NCBI RefSeq assembly: GCF_932274485.2
Contig: NC_065879.2
Location: forward strand, 91,383,459-91,447,458
Direction of reading: 5' to 3'
Source: Patella vulgata
Taxonomy: Eukaryota; Mollusca; Gastropoda; Patellidae
DNA length: 64,000 nucleotides
A program made the position numbers and the translations under genes. The notes under the pieces are model-generated. The model searched no databases and was not told the DNA's origin. It was given only the letters and a program-made list of their open reading frames with translations. Below are positions 56,215 through 64,000 of this stretch, piece by piece (the stretch's first letter is position 1; each line of letters opens with the position of its first letter).

Positions 56215-56934
56215 TTATTCAGATTTGATGAGGATTATCTCTTCACTAAGTAGTTTAGCATATATTCTTCCGTCAAAGGTCCAACAGTTTTTTATGATTT
56301 TCTTTTTAAAAAGTTCCCTGCAAGATTTGAAGAGAAAGGAACGCTTTCTTGTAAGAGCTTCATTGATAAATAACTTTGTCGGTTTATTTGGGTCCGAGTT
56401 TCTACTTTTTAAATTACTTTTTTTTGCCATATATCAGCTTATGAAACGAACAATTATATCACGGTTGGATCCCTGCTTTCTTTTACCAACACGATGTGTT
56501 CGGCCGATTTGGTTTTTTGATATTTTTAGTGACCTGTCATCTTTTAGAATTTCATTATTTATCACATCTAGGACGATTTTATCAGTGTCTTCTGTATCAT
56601 GTGTATGTGGTTCGGGTATGCCACTAAATTTGAGGCATGTACGTCTTGAATATTGCTCCATGTCATCAACTCGATTTTCGAGCAGGTGGATACGGTTGGA
56701 CATGGATTCAATACAGTCCGGCTGTAAGCATGAAATTAGATAACCCCTAGCTTGGTCGCGCTTCAAAAGTTCATAGATGAAAATTTTAAAACTTACATTA
56801 TCTTTCATCATTGAGTCAAGAAATTCATTTATACTGGCTGAATCATAGTTTGATGAACTATCTGAACGGGGTCGTTTTAACGATCCTGCCCGCCTCTCTT
56901 TATCTTTCGTCTTAATATCTTTAGGTCTACCCAT
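56215..56934 (-). pseudogene. LINE ORF1 fragment (L1/Tx1-like), frameshifted
   Basis: 56934-56434 encodes a basic N terminus (MGRPKDIKTKDKERRAGSLK), then a coiled-coil region with LLENRVDDMEQYSRRTCLKF and SGIPE. This LENRVDDLEQYSRR-type pattern typifies LINE ORF1 proteins and is followed by an RRM-like NRDIIVRFIS. After one frame change, 56430-56215 continues with ALTRKRSFLFKSCRELF. ORF1 binds LINE RNA. Same strand as the ORF2 remains at 45440-48831 but 7.4 kb away, so it is probably a separate copy. Confidence 0.75.
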
Positions 56935-56940
56935 TATTTT

Positions 56941-57439
56941 ATTTTAACACACTAACTACGGGTAACAAATTAACTTGATATGATTAGGTCACTAGCTAGG
57001 TTGATCTTTGTATAAACACTCTGGGTGGCAGACGACTGTGAGCTGAGCTCACTAGTCATGTGATATCTCAGGTTGATTTTTTCTTTTTATAAAATGTTTC
57101 AATATATCACTATATCAAATCAAAATTGCTTCTCAGACGACAACATACATACTTGCTGTGATGTACCTCAATTCTCGTTGAAGAATCTTATAGTCTTATG
57201 TTATGTATTAAGTTAGATAATGGAGTAGTTGTCCCCTCGATCTACATCACGTTCACTTCAGTCCGCCAGGTTCTTATATTCACAAAATACATGTATTTAC
57301 ACAGAGATCAGGTCTTGTGCCCATATACAGTGTACAAAATTAAAAGATATATACCAACCAGTAAATAAAAGTACACACCGGTATAAGAGAAAAACAAACA
57401 GTTACGTAAGTAAAATGGTTCTCGTAAAATGAATTAGAA
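56941..57439. other. Spacer, nothing recognised
   Basis: No supported gene or repeat. Confidence 0.4.
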
Positions 57440-57662
57440 ATGAAATGGTCTAATGAAGATGGGCATATACGCCATACAGTGTGCTATATGGCAAATTTTG
57501 CCTGGGCACAGCACTAGGGCCTACGTTTATATCGAATTACATCTGCCAAGGGTTCTTTTTACGTGCACACCAATGTATACACGGGACCTCGACTAGGCTG
57601 CTGTCCTTGTGCCTTGTCAGCCCCTCCGCCTGCACCACTGACAAGGGGAAACCGTCGGAAAT
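57440..57662 (-). repeat. SINE-A, head-truncated copy
   Basis: Reverse strand: GGTTTCCCCTTGTCAGTGGTG ... GTACACATTGG-like ... GCACACTGTATGGCGTATGCCC. Confidence 0.75.
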
Positions 57663-59319
57663 AATTAGAATAAAAAAGTAAAATAAAAACATACAGTAAG
57701 CATAAAGTGACAAAATATAATATGAAAATCTATTGACATGTACAGTACATTTAAGTAAAACATATTTAAAATATGTAATACAGGTAATTTCATCAATATC
57801 ATCATCACTATTAAAATCAATGTCACTGTCAGCATATGTTTGGCTGTCACTTTTATATTCGCACAATATACACAAATCCATACACGAAAGTTTTCACTTG
57901 TAACAAGTACATCTATTACTGATCTATCTGTAAAAGTATAATGCAGCTTAAGTTGATTTACATTCACGTTGAAAATTTTGTTTGGTTCTTGATCTCTAAT
58001 GACCCTAACCCTGTCATTTGTTCAATAGAGTTTAACAAGAGGGGTTTAAATTTCCACCGCTACAGTCAGGCAACCAGGGAGGAATGCGCCAGAATATGCC
58101 CCCTTTTTGACTGGTGATGCAAGGGCAGAAATAATTCTTCATTCTTCATGGGTTGTCATGCATTTAGGAGAATATCTTTATCAGCTTGCATTTGCAGGAA
58201 AATGGGGAAAATGGTAAGATATGATCCGATCCCCTTAACCAATTAACCAGACCTATTATTTTATTCTCTCTTTTTTTTGCTGCTTGTTTCTAAACATCAC
58301 TTTCTTCAACAATTTTGGAATCGTGATAATGTTTCATACACAGTTTTGTTAACGTTGGTAACGTGGAATGTGAGAAGTAGTGACCTCTACCATACCCCAG
58401 TGAGAGTTTTGTCTGCACATTCCTGCCTGGAGTTCCTTGTCCAGCAAATCGGCATTTGTCTCTGGCACGAGCCTGCCATTTCCATCTAATTTGATCTACT
58501 GGTTAGCACATACCTTAAAAGTTTCCCAGCGTGTCGCAGTGAACGGTTTTAGTTCAGTGTTTTTAACTAAACGTTCATGAAGTATGCAGTTTTACTTTAG
58601 CTATCCTTCCGCCATGTACCGTTAATAACAAAACGTAAACAAAGAGCAGGTGACCTTTCACCACACGACCTGTTGAACTTTTCGTCGTGTATGCTTGATT
58701 GGCCAATTATGTCACGTGATCTGTTTACACCGAGTCACCGCGAAATTCAAATACCATTGCACATTGACAAGTAAGCCCATATTTAATTTACGTTTTCTAT
58801 CAAACGTCAAAGAATTGATAAAATAAAAGTTGTGTGACAATACAAAGTAATACTAGAAGAATTGGATTTTCACCCGAAAATGGTCGGGACGGAGAAACAG
58901 AAGCAAGCTAGCTAGAAATTTCACACCACGGCCTATAAAATTAGTTGCGGTTTATGGTCGGTCTAGACGTATATTATGATCAAAAATTTTCAGTCCGAAA
59001 TCCGTGTCCAAATGGGTCAAATTGGCAAAAACAAATCCAACATGGCCGTCAGTTTTGGCTTATACATTTCAATTTCCACCCAATTATCATAGTATGATCG
59101 AGTTTGGTATCAAAATATACGTTTTTCGGGGTAACCTAATTGATTTCCATGCACATTTTTGTGATTAGTGATGACGCTGTGCCAATAAAGGGGAGGTCAT
59201 TCAAAATCGGGGTCAGTTTTGGCGGGAAAATTCGAATTGTACATAAGGATCAAGTTTGGTATCAAAATATACATTTTCGAGGTAGCTGAATCCAATTTTG
59301 TGCATGTTTAGTGGTTACC
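57663..59319. other. Spacer, nothing firmly recognised
   Basis: A phrase GTTTGGTATCAAAATATAC occurs twice (59102 and 59250). No gene supported. Confidence 0.4.
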
Positions 59320-59720
59320 GAAGCTAAATCAATATTCTTTGGCACCTAGAAATGGACACACACGGATGAATGTGTATTACATTCTAGTGCGTCTGTTTTT
59401 TTTACTCTAATCTCTAATCAGTTATGTTGGCCGAAATACGCGAAGAGTCCAAATTGAATGGCAGTTTTTTGGCGTCTTGTTATTCCAATCAACATCGGTA
59501 GTATTCTCTTGTGGGATATGTTTAGTCTCATTCATAGGGTCGGTTCATTACAAATGGCGCTAGAAATCATTCTGGCAAGCGATTCGTGTGCCAATTTTAA
59601 TATTTTCATTGTCTCTTACATAGTGGATATCAGTAGGTATAAGATAACATCAATGTTGATTTAAATTTACCATTAATTGGCATTTGCAATGACGAAGACT
59701 GTGAATGGTATTAAGTTAAA
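59320..59720 (+). repeat. Dispersed repeat D, copy 2
   Basis: Diverged copy of 27285-27755 in the same orientation. Confidence 0.7.
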
Positions 59721-59742
59721 GACTTGCCTCCTTTAAGTGATG

Positions 59743-59890
59743 TGGAGCCACGGTGGCTATGTGGGTAATACGCTGACTCGTGTTTGAACCCAGCATTGGC
59801 CGAGACAGTTTATCGAGATTTTCCGACGTGGTTTCTCCATGTCAGTACGAAGGGCCTGACAAAGGCGGCTGTCTAGTCGTCCAGGTGATT
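59743..59890 (+). repeat. SINE-A, 5' part
   Basis: Head with GCCACGGTGGCTATGTGGGT (box A) and GTTTGAACCCAGCATTGG, then body to GTCTAGTCGTCCAGG; no tail. It forms the first third of the open frame that ends at 60310. Confidence 0.75.
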
Positions 59891-59892
59891 CA

Positions 59893-60310
59893 AATGTTGA
59901 GACACAGATGGATACAGTATCTTTGTCAGATATGCAGTGACTCATTTGATAATGAGCAGCCCACCGTCATTCCGAAACTAACAGGTATTGGAGGATTTAA
60001 AAAGGTGGCTAAACTGAGATATTATAGTCTTGATTTCGAGCTCGGTGAAAAATACCAGATGGAATGTCGCAAATTTCACAATCATTCCACTAATATTGCA
60101 CAATGTTGTAGGGTTATTGGAGTGAGGAGCCTGTATCGAGGTGCCAACATATTCCTATTTGCGGACAGTTATCTTTTACATGGTCTGCAGGAAAGTTTAG
60201 TAAACGGCCCAGTACAGCAGATAAAATCGGTGCCCGCTGTTAAAACAATAAATTGTAAAACTAGCAACAACTATTTTTTGAGATTGCCAAAACAAATGAC
60301 GACTGAGTAG
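59893..60310 (+). CDS. Uncharacterised open frame, ~138 residues of unique protein
   Basis: The frame is open from 59780, but its first ~37 codons are SINE sequence, so the real coding part probably starts after 59890. The unique part contains CQICSDSFDN (a C-x-x-C), FKKVAKLRYYSLDFELGEKY and MECRKFHNHSTNIAQCCRV, followed by a hydrophilic tail, stop at 60308-60310. Several Cys and His could bind zinc. I do not recognise the family. It may be a terminal exon of an unseen gene or part of a mobile element; no clear splice acceptor is visible. It ends 30 bases before a CpG-rich motif array. Confidence 0.35.
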
Positions 60311-60339
60311 TGGGGGCCTGGGTACAGCGCCTTTGGTGC

Positions 60340-60560
60340 ACATGCGCAGAAGCCCTAGCAACGGTGTTGCGCATGCGCAGATCACTTCCGGTGCCCCTAG
60401 CAACGGTCACTTCCGGTGATGACGTCACTTCCGGTGATGACGCCACTTCCGGTTATGACGTCACTTCCGAGAGTGCGTCACTTCCGTTTCCGGCGATAAC
60501 ATCACTTTCAGTGATGACACCATCCTTGGCAACGACCATTTCCGGTGATCTCGGGAGTCC
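60340..60560. promoter_or_regulatory. NRF1 / ETS / CRE motif array
   Basis: Contains TGCGCATGCGCAG (NRF1 consensus, 60366-60378), a second half site CATGCGCAG, and an 18-base tandem unit CACTTCCGGTGATGACGT repeated about four times from 60386. Each unit joins an ETS site (ACTTCCGG) to a CRE (TGACGT). Looks like a strong cell-cycle or housekeeping promoter/enhancer; direction and target unknown. Confidence 0.55.
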
Positions 60561-60859
60561 CCTCCCTTTTCTCGGGGATTCCCTTGGTCATCCATGTTGG
60601 TCATCCCTGTTGAGTTTTCGTGTTTGCCCATTGGTATATCTATTTAAGGTTGGATTTAGCGAAAATTATAATAAAATTCCCCACTAGTTATAGTATAATC
60701 ATTAATCTATAATAGAATTCAGGGATGGGAGAAGGGTACAGTGGTAAATCTATTATTCTATACTACTAGTTACTAAGGACATCGATTATTCTATACTAAG
60801 GGTGTTCCTTGTTAAGGGGAGATATAGATGTAGTCTACATTGATGTAGGAGACAAGTTC

Positions 60860-60975
60860 TTATACAAGGTTGTTATAAAAGTTGTTTTGTTTTTTTATGA
60901 AAGGTTCTTATAAACGTTCTTGTAAAGTTTCTTATGAAAGGTTCTTGTAAAGGCTCTTATAAAGATATAAACAAA
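60860..60975. repeat. Short tandem units GTTCTTATAAAAGG
   Basis: Irregular repeats of AAAGGTTCTTGTAAAG / GGTTCTTATAAA between the promoter-like array and the virus-like genes. Confidence 0.6.
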
Positions 60976-61009
60976 ATAGAATATGAACATTCTTTCTGAA
61001 TGATTTGGT

Positions 61010-61049
61010 GGCCCTGAAAAGGGCCGTTTGGGTGGCCTTGAAAAAGGCC
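61010..61049 (-). terminator. Two histone-type 3' stem-loops of gene 1
   Basis: Minus strand: GGCCTTTTTCAAGGCC (61049-61034) and GGCCCTTTTCAGGGCCACC (61025 down), each a six-pair stem with four-base loop, 18 bases after the stop. A purine-rich downstream element (TTCAGAAAGAATG, 61001-60989) follows at the histone spacing of about 10-13 bases. Confidence 0.8.
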
Positions 61050-61066
61050 GTTGGTGGTTAGACTGT

Positions 61067-61483
61067 CTAACCGAGGCGTTGGCGGACATGCCTCATGGCG
61101 TCGTCGTCGTCGTCGTCGTCGTCGTAAATCTTCCGTTTACGGGGTGTTGATGGTGGCGTGGCCGAGTCTGGCTGGTACCACCTCTTCAATGTTTCGATGT
61201 CCGTAAAGGGCTCGAAAATATCGGTTGGTGGTGGAGTGGCTGGTCTAACTGGTGTAGAGGAAACGTTCGGCCTGAACGTCTCCTCGTACAACCAACTATA
61301 CATGTCGTCCGCCATTTCGGCCAGGAATGGGTCGGACACCAACCACTCCTCGTCCCCAAACATCCATTCTTCTTCGCTGTCCTCGTCGTCTCCCTCGTAC
61401 TGGGTCTCCGTCGTGTGGACTGCTACCGTCTCTTCTTGCCAATCTCCCAATATCATGTCTTCAAACACCTCGAAAGACCCCAT
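61067..61483 (-). CDS. Virus-like element gene 1: acidic, S/T-P-rich 138-residue protein
   Basis: Begins MGSFEVFEDMILGDW. The first two thirds are very acidic, with a stretch of aspartates near the C terminus encoded by a (GTC)n run. It has several S/T-P sites (STPVRPATPPPTD, PPSTPRKRK); TPRK fits the CDK phosphorylation consensus and PRKRK a nuclear-localisation signal. The segment DIFEPFTDIETLKRWYQ matches YDPFTGTWTLKTWHQ in gene 2, so the two are paralogues. TATA-like GCATAAAAGG lies about 45 bases upstream, and two histone-type stem-loops follow the stop. Function unknown; a small nuclear cell-cycle-linked regulator is an inference. Confidence 0.6.
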   Translation of the reverse strand: MGSFEVFEDMILGDWQEETVAVHTTETQYEGDDEDSEEEWMFGDEEWLVSDPFLAEMADDMYSWLYEETFRPNVSSTPVRPATPPPTDIFEPFTDIETLKRWYQPDSATPPSTPRKRKIYDDDDDDDDAMRHVRQRLG

Positions 61484-61605
61484 GGTGGAATGACAGAAAA
61501 GTGCGATCGGTCGGCCTTTTATGCAAAATAACGGGATCGAAATTTCCGAGCCCCCCTCAGCGCGGACTTCATAGAGAGCAACGAGCCCTCCTTCTCAAAA
61601 ACAGA
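61484..61605 (-). promoter_or_regulatory. Promoter cassette of gene 1
   Basis: About 120 bases nearly identical to 62186-62310 upstream of gene 2. On the minus strand: GCTCTCTATGAAGTCCGCG, GGAAATTTCGATCCCGTTAT, then TTTTGCATAAAAGGCCGACC as a TATA-like element. Confidence 0.65.
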
Positions 61606-61762
61606 CCCAAGAAAAAAAAATAGGATTGGAAAATAGGATTGAAATCTCCGAACGACGTCAAACGCGGACGTCAAAGTAAGCACGTTTAGCTATAGATGTT
61701 TTTTTTGTTTGTTTGTTTAAAATTAAAATAGAATATTAAAACTCTTTCTGAATAAGTTGGGT

Positions 61763-61778
61763 GGCCCTGAAAAGGGCC
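61763..61778 (-). terminator. Histone-type 3' stem-loop of gene 2
   Basis: Minus strand: GGCCCTTTTCAGGGCCACCC, an exact match to the metazoan histone-mRNA stem-loop consensus including the ACCC flank, then CAGAAAGAG about a dozen bases later. Confidence 0.85.
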
Positions 61779-61795
61779 GTTGGTTGGTTAATCGC

Positions 61796-62185
61796 CTACC
61801 CAAGGCAGATACGCCTAATAAATTCTGCGTCGTCTTCGTCCTGGTACCTGGTATGGGATGGCGTGCTGGTTTGGTGCCAAGTCTTCAGCGTCCAAGTACC
61901 AGTAAACGGGTCGTATAAGGGTGTTGATGGTCTCGGTGGAGTGGCCGGTGTATATCCCCAGAATGGATCTTCAGAGAGGACCAGTGGCTCGAAGGGTTGT
62001 GCTGGTGTCTGGCCACTGGCCACTAACCACTCGTCGTCGTCGCTATCATCCACGACTATAACATCCGTTGGCTCAAGGGCGATCTCTGTTTCTGGTACAG
62101 TTTGTGTTGCACACTCTGGAATGACCAACACCTCTTCCATCACCTCAAACCAGTCTTCTCCGTCCAACATAATATAAGAACCCAT
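61796..62185 (-). CDS. Virus-like element gene 2: acidic 129-residue paralogue of gene 1
   Basis: Begins MGSYIMLDGEDWFEVMEEVL; acidic centre (VVDDSDDDEWLVASG, compare GDEEWLVSD in gene 1), then TPATPPRPSTPLYDPFTGTW and TLKTWHQTSTP. Shared EWLV, TP-rich and D-x-F-T...TLK-W-Q blocks show common ancestry with gene 1. One histone-type stem-loop follows 17 bases after the stop. Function unknown. Confidence 0.6.
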   Translation of the reverse strand: MGSYIMLDGEDWFEVMEEVLVIPECATQTVPETEIALEPTDVIVVDDSDDDEWLVASGQTPAQPFEPLVLSEDPFWGYTPATPPRPSTPLYDPFTGTWTLKTWHQTSTPSHTRYQDEDDAEFIRRICLG

Positions 62186-62310
62186 GATGGAATGACAGAA
62201 AAGCGCGATCGGTCGGCCTTTTATGCAAAATAACGGGATCGAAATTTCCGAGCCCCCCCTCCCCCCCCCCCCTCAGCGCGGACCTCATAGAGAGCAATGA
62301 TCCCTCCTTA
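62186..62310 (-). promoter_or_regulatory. Promoter cassette of gene 2
   Basis: Duplicate of 61484-61605 with the same GCATAAAAGG element and upstream GTCCGCGCTGAGG motif; includes a long C-run on the plus strand. Confidence 0.65.
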
Positions 62311-62568
62311 AAAACAGATTTTAAAATAATTTAAAATGTATTTGAAATGTATACTATATTAGGCGAGAAAATTTAATATATGATCTTAAAATATGGCCAC
62401 GAATGGGCGAAATAGGATCTTATTAAGATTTTTGATAGGATTTTTTAATATGATTTTAATATGATTTTTGGTTTTGTTTACTATTTAAAATCAAAATAGA
62501 ACTTTTACTATTTAAAATCAAAATAGAACTATTATTAGAATATGAAAACTCTTTTTGAATGAGTTGGT

Positions 62569-62608
62569 GGTCCTGAAAAGGACCGTTTGGGTGGCCCTGT
62601 AAAGGGCC
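62569..62608 (-). terminator. Two histone-type 3' stem-loops of gene 3
   Basis: Minus strand: GGCCCTTTACAGGGCCACCC (62608-62589) and GGTCCTTTTCAGGACCACC (62584 down). The second shows a compensatory base-pair change against the other stems. Followed by TTCAAAAAGAG. Confidence 0.8.
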
Positions 62609-62634
62609 GTTGGATGGCCGATGGCCGGTTTGCC

Positions 62635-62958
62635 TTACAGCCGAGGGTATAGACTGTAAGGCGGTGGGGGTGGTGGTAGGGGAAGTACCCCATCGGCTTG
62701 CAGCCGATAGAGGTTCAACAGTTCCTCTCTGTGAGCATCTAGCTCTAAGGCCTCCAGCCGATGAAGCTCACGGCGGGTCTGCCGCAACAGTTTTTGGAGG
62801 TACCCTCGCTCCTCCAAAAACCGTTGCCGCTCGGCCTGCCATGCCGCTTTCTCGGCCTCCCATGCCGACCTCTCGGCACACTGCTCAGAGAGAAGTTGCT
62901 GGAACTCCCCCTGCCACTGGCTTGTCAGACGTTTCTCTCTCTTCAGAGAATTACCCAT
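62635..62958 (-). CDS. Virus-like element gene 3: coiled-coil protein with PPPY motif
   Basis: Start chosen at ATG 62958-62956 (MGNSLKREKRL) because the TATA-like CGATAAAAGG (62994-63003) lies upstream; the longer frame would start before it. 107 residues: long heptad-type helix (AERSAWEAEKAAWQAERQRF, LLRQTRRELHRLEALELDAH), then a proline run PPPPPPYSLYPRL with PPPY, a motif that binds WW domains of NEDD4-type ligases in other viruses. A Gly at position 2 makes N-myristoylation possible, though the full consensus is weak. Two histone-type stem-loops follow. Role unknown. Confidence 0.6.
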   Translation of the reverse strand: MGNSLKREKRLTSQWQGEFQQLLSEQCAERSAWEAEKAAWQAERQRFLEERGYLQKLLRQTRRELHRLEALELDAHREELLNLYRLQADGVLPLPPPPPPYSLYPRL

Positions 62959-63193
62959 GATTGAAGTGTTGGGTTTCTCACGCCTATTTGTCCTTTTATC
63001 GCGGACCTGTGAGAGAGCCTTGACTTTTTGGACAAAAAACATTTTATAATATTGTTCTTAGAATTTTACAAGGCAAAAAAAAGAAATCGCGCGGACTTCA
63101 CTGTAAGCCTCACTTTAAGCTATAAAAGCTATAAAAGTAGGCATATACTTAAAATGACGTCATGTTCTATATTGACGTCATCAACCGTGTCTA

Positions 63194-63199
63194 TATAAA
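63194..63199 (+). promoter_or_regulatory. TATA box of the polymerase gene
   Basis: TATAAA, in GTCTATATAAAGGAGC, 33 bases before the ATG at 63233. Two CRE-like TGACGTCA sites lie upstream (63153-63181). Confidence 0.6.
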
Positions 63200-63232
63200 G
63201 GAGCAAGCGTTTACTGGTTATAGCATTCTACA

Positions 63233-64000
63233 ATGGCGAATACACCAGGCTACACTCTACGTTTAGGACACCAGCGTCGTTCCAGACGTTTTCACACGGA
63301 AAGCTTGTATGTCAACGTTGATTTTCATCAGAATTGGGACCAAATTTCACCAGTGGACGTTCCAGAAGTTTTATATGATACCTTTGACAACATATTAAAT
63401 GATCTTCGGAATTTGGTTGGCTGTCAACCCAACGACTTTGTACGATTTAGTGTATCGCACCCGGGACTCAAGACGTCGGCATGGATACCATTTCAAACGT
63501 GGCAAGATGTCAGACCAAATCACATATTGGATCCGTTGGCCCGAATATTACAATCCAACGAAGAATTTAAGATGGACGAACGCCTGAGACTACATGTGTG
63601 TCACGTAGCCTCGCCTAATGGATCCGGAAGTGGGCAGCCTATTATCAAAAAGAAAGACATGAGTTCCTTTGAAGAGTATTTGAAACGGAAGAGAGCCATC
63701 GTGGTGATTAAAAATCGGGACCAGCTCTGTTTCCAACGTGCTTTGGTGGTGGCCAAACACTATGCCAACAAAAACGACACTCCAGAATGGGAAGCAGAAA
63801 GAAAAAGAATAGTCAAGCATTGTGGACCCGACAGCTGGCAGACACGAAAGACCCGCCGATTAATTGAAGAGGTAGGAGGTGCCTACGAAGCCTGTCGTGG
63901 TCCCGAGACCTGGGAACAATACCAACGTGTGCTGGGCCCCCAGGGATACCAGATCAATGTTTATTCCCGACAACTCTTTGGAAAACTCATGTTCAAAGGA
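63233..64000 (+). CDS. Protein-primed family-B DNA polymerase, N-terminal part (Polinton/adintovirus-like)
   Basis: Open for 256 codons from ATG to the window end. It starts MANTPGYTLRLGHQRRSRRF and contains NDFVRFSVSHPGLKTSAWIP, DPLARILQSNEEFKMDERLR and RAIVVIKNRDQLCFQRALVV. The order (F-V-R-F..HP-L..-I-P; I-L-Q-S-N-E; I-x-N-x-D-x-L-C..R-A-L-V-V-A) resembles the N-terminal region of the polymerases of Polintons and adintoviruses. The exonuclease and polymerase motifs would lie beyond the window, so the call is by similarity of this region only. The enzyme would copy a linear DNA genome using a protein primer. No break noticed. Confidence 0.6.
   Translation, partial: MANTPGYTLRLGHQRRSRRFHTESLYVNVDFHQNWDQISPVDVPEVLYDTFDNILNDLRNLVGCQPNDFVRFSVSHPGLKTSAWIPFQTWQDVRPNHILDPLARILQSNEEFKMDERLRLHVCHVASPNGSGSGQPIIKKKDMSSFEEYLKRKRAIVVIKNRDQLCFQRALVVAKHYANKNDTPEWEAERKRIVKHCGPDSWQTRKTRRLIEEVGGAYEACRGPETWEQYQRVLGPQGYQINVYSRQLFGKLMFKG

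Larger units (their letters stand above)
60980..64000. mobile_element. Polinton/adintovirus-like element, partial (runs off right edge)
   Basis: Parts seen: three short minus-strand genes with related upstream and downstream sequences, and the start of a plus-strand protein-primed-type DNA polymerase, arranged divergently around about 63000-63230. No terminal repeat is visible; the left limit is uncertain and the rest lies outside. The visible coding parts look whole, with no breaks noticed, which suggests a young copy. Family assignment rests on the polymerase N terminus. Confidence 0.55.

Noticed and set aside
61158-62177. Plus-strand open frames across genes 1 and 2 of the virus-like element
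   Set aside because: The minus frames have promoters, paralogy and 3' stem-loops; the plus frames are shadows.

Overview
This is metazoan nuclear DNA: AT-rich, intron-rich, and crowded with SINEs, LINEs and DNA transposons. A tRNA-headed SINE with a CATTTC tail, many TA- and TTAA-flanked elements, and an immunoglobulin/CARD receptor gene suggest a lophotrochozoan, most likely a mollusc. The species call is inference.

Layout. 1-11524: a large direct duplication (copy A 1-4497, copy B 8561-11524). Copy A carries an intact Tc1/mariner transposon that copy B lacks, and both carry a 1.17 kb TTAA-flanked foldback element. Between the copies lies a minus-strand gene of unknown function with coding exons at 6736-6024 and 4943-4663, preceded by three tandem 5' exon-like modules and a YY1-type promoter. 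11525-17430: no host gene seen, but several nonautonomous elements, a perfect hairpin and a LINE relic. 17717-40436: one plus-strand gene of at least 14 exons. All phases agree, and it encodes a signal peptide, three Ig-like domains (each split over two exons), a transmembrane helix, a CARD-like domain and an octapeptide-repeat tail. Its long introns hold SINEs, a hairpin, a piggyBac derivative and a tandem duplication that copied the octapeptide exon. 40441-59700: transposon territory, with a second intact Tc1 copy, a broken L1/Tx1-type LINE, a separate LINE ORF1 fragment, and several copies of an element ending in ACGCCCACATTTTCG.

60310-64000: a CpG-rich NRF1/ETS/CRE motif array, followed by the visible part of a Polinton/adintovirus-like element that runs off the right edge. 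It has the N-terminal part of a probable protein-primed family-B DNA polymerase (plus strand) and three divergent short genes (minus strand) with related upstream sequences. Each short gene ends in sequence matching the metazoan histone-mRNA 3' stem-loop plus purine-rich downstream element. This is the most striking signal in the window, because it predicts poly(A)-less, S-phase-coupled mRNAs from a virus-like element.

How parts work together: the Ig-TM-CARD protein is best read as a cell-surface recognition receptor that could signal through CARD-CARD contacts. The remaining genes are mobile-element genes or unknowns.
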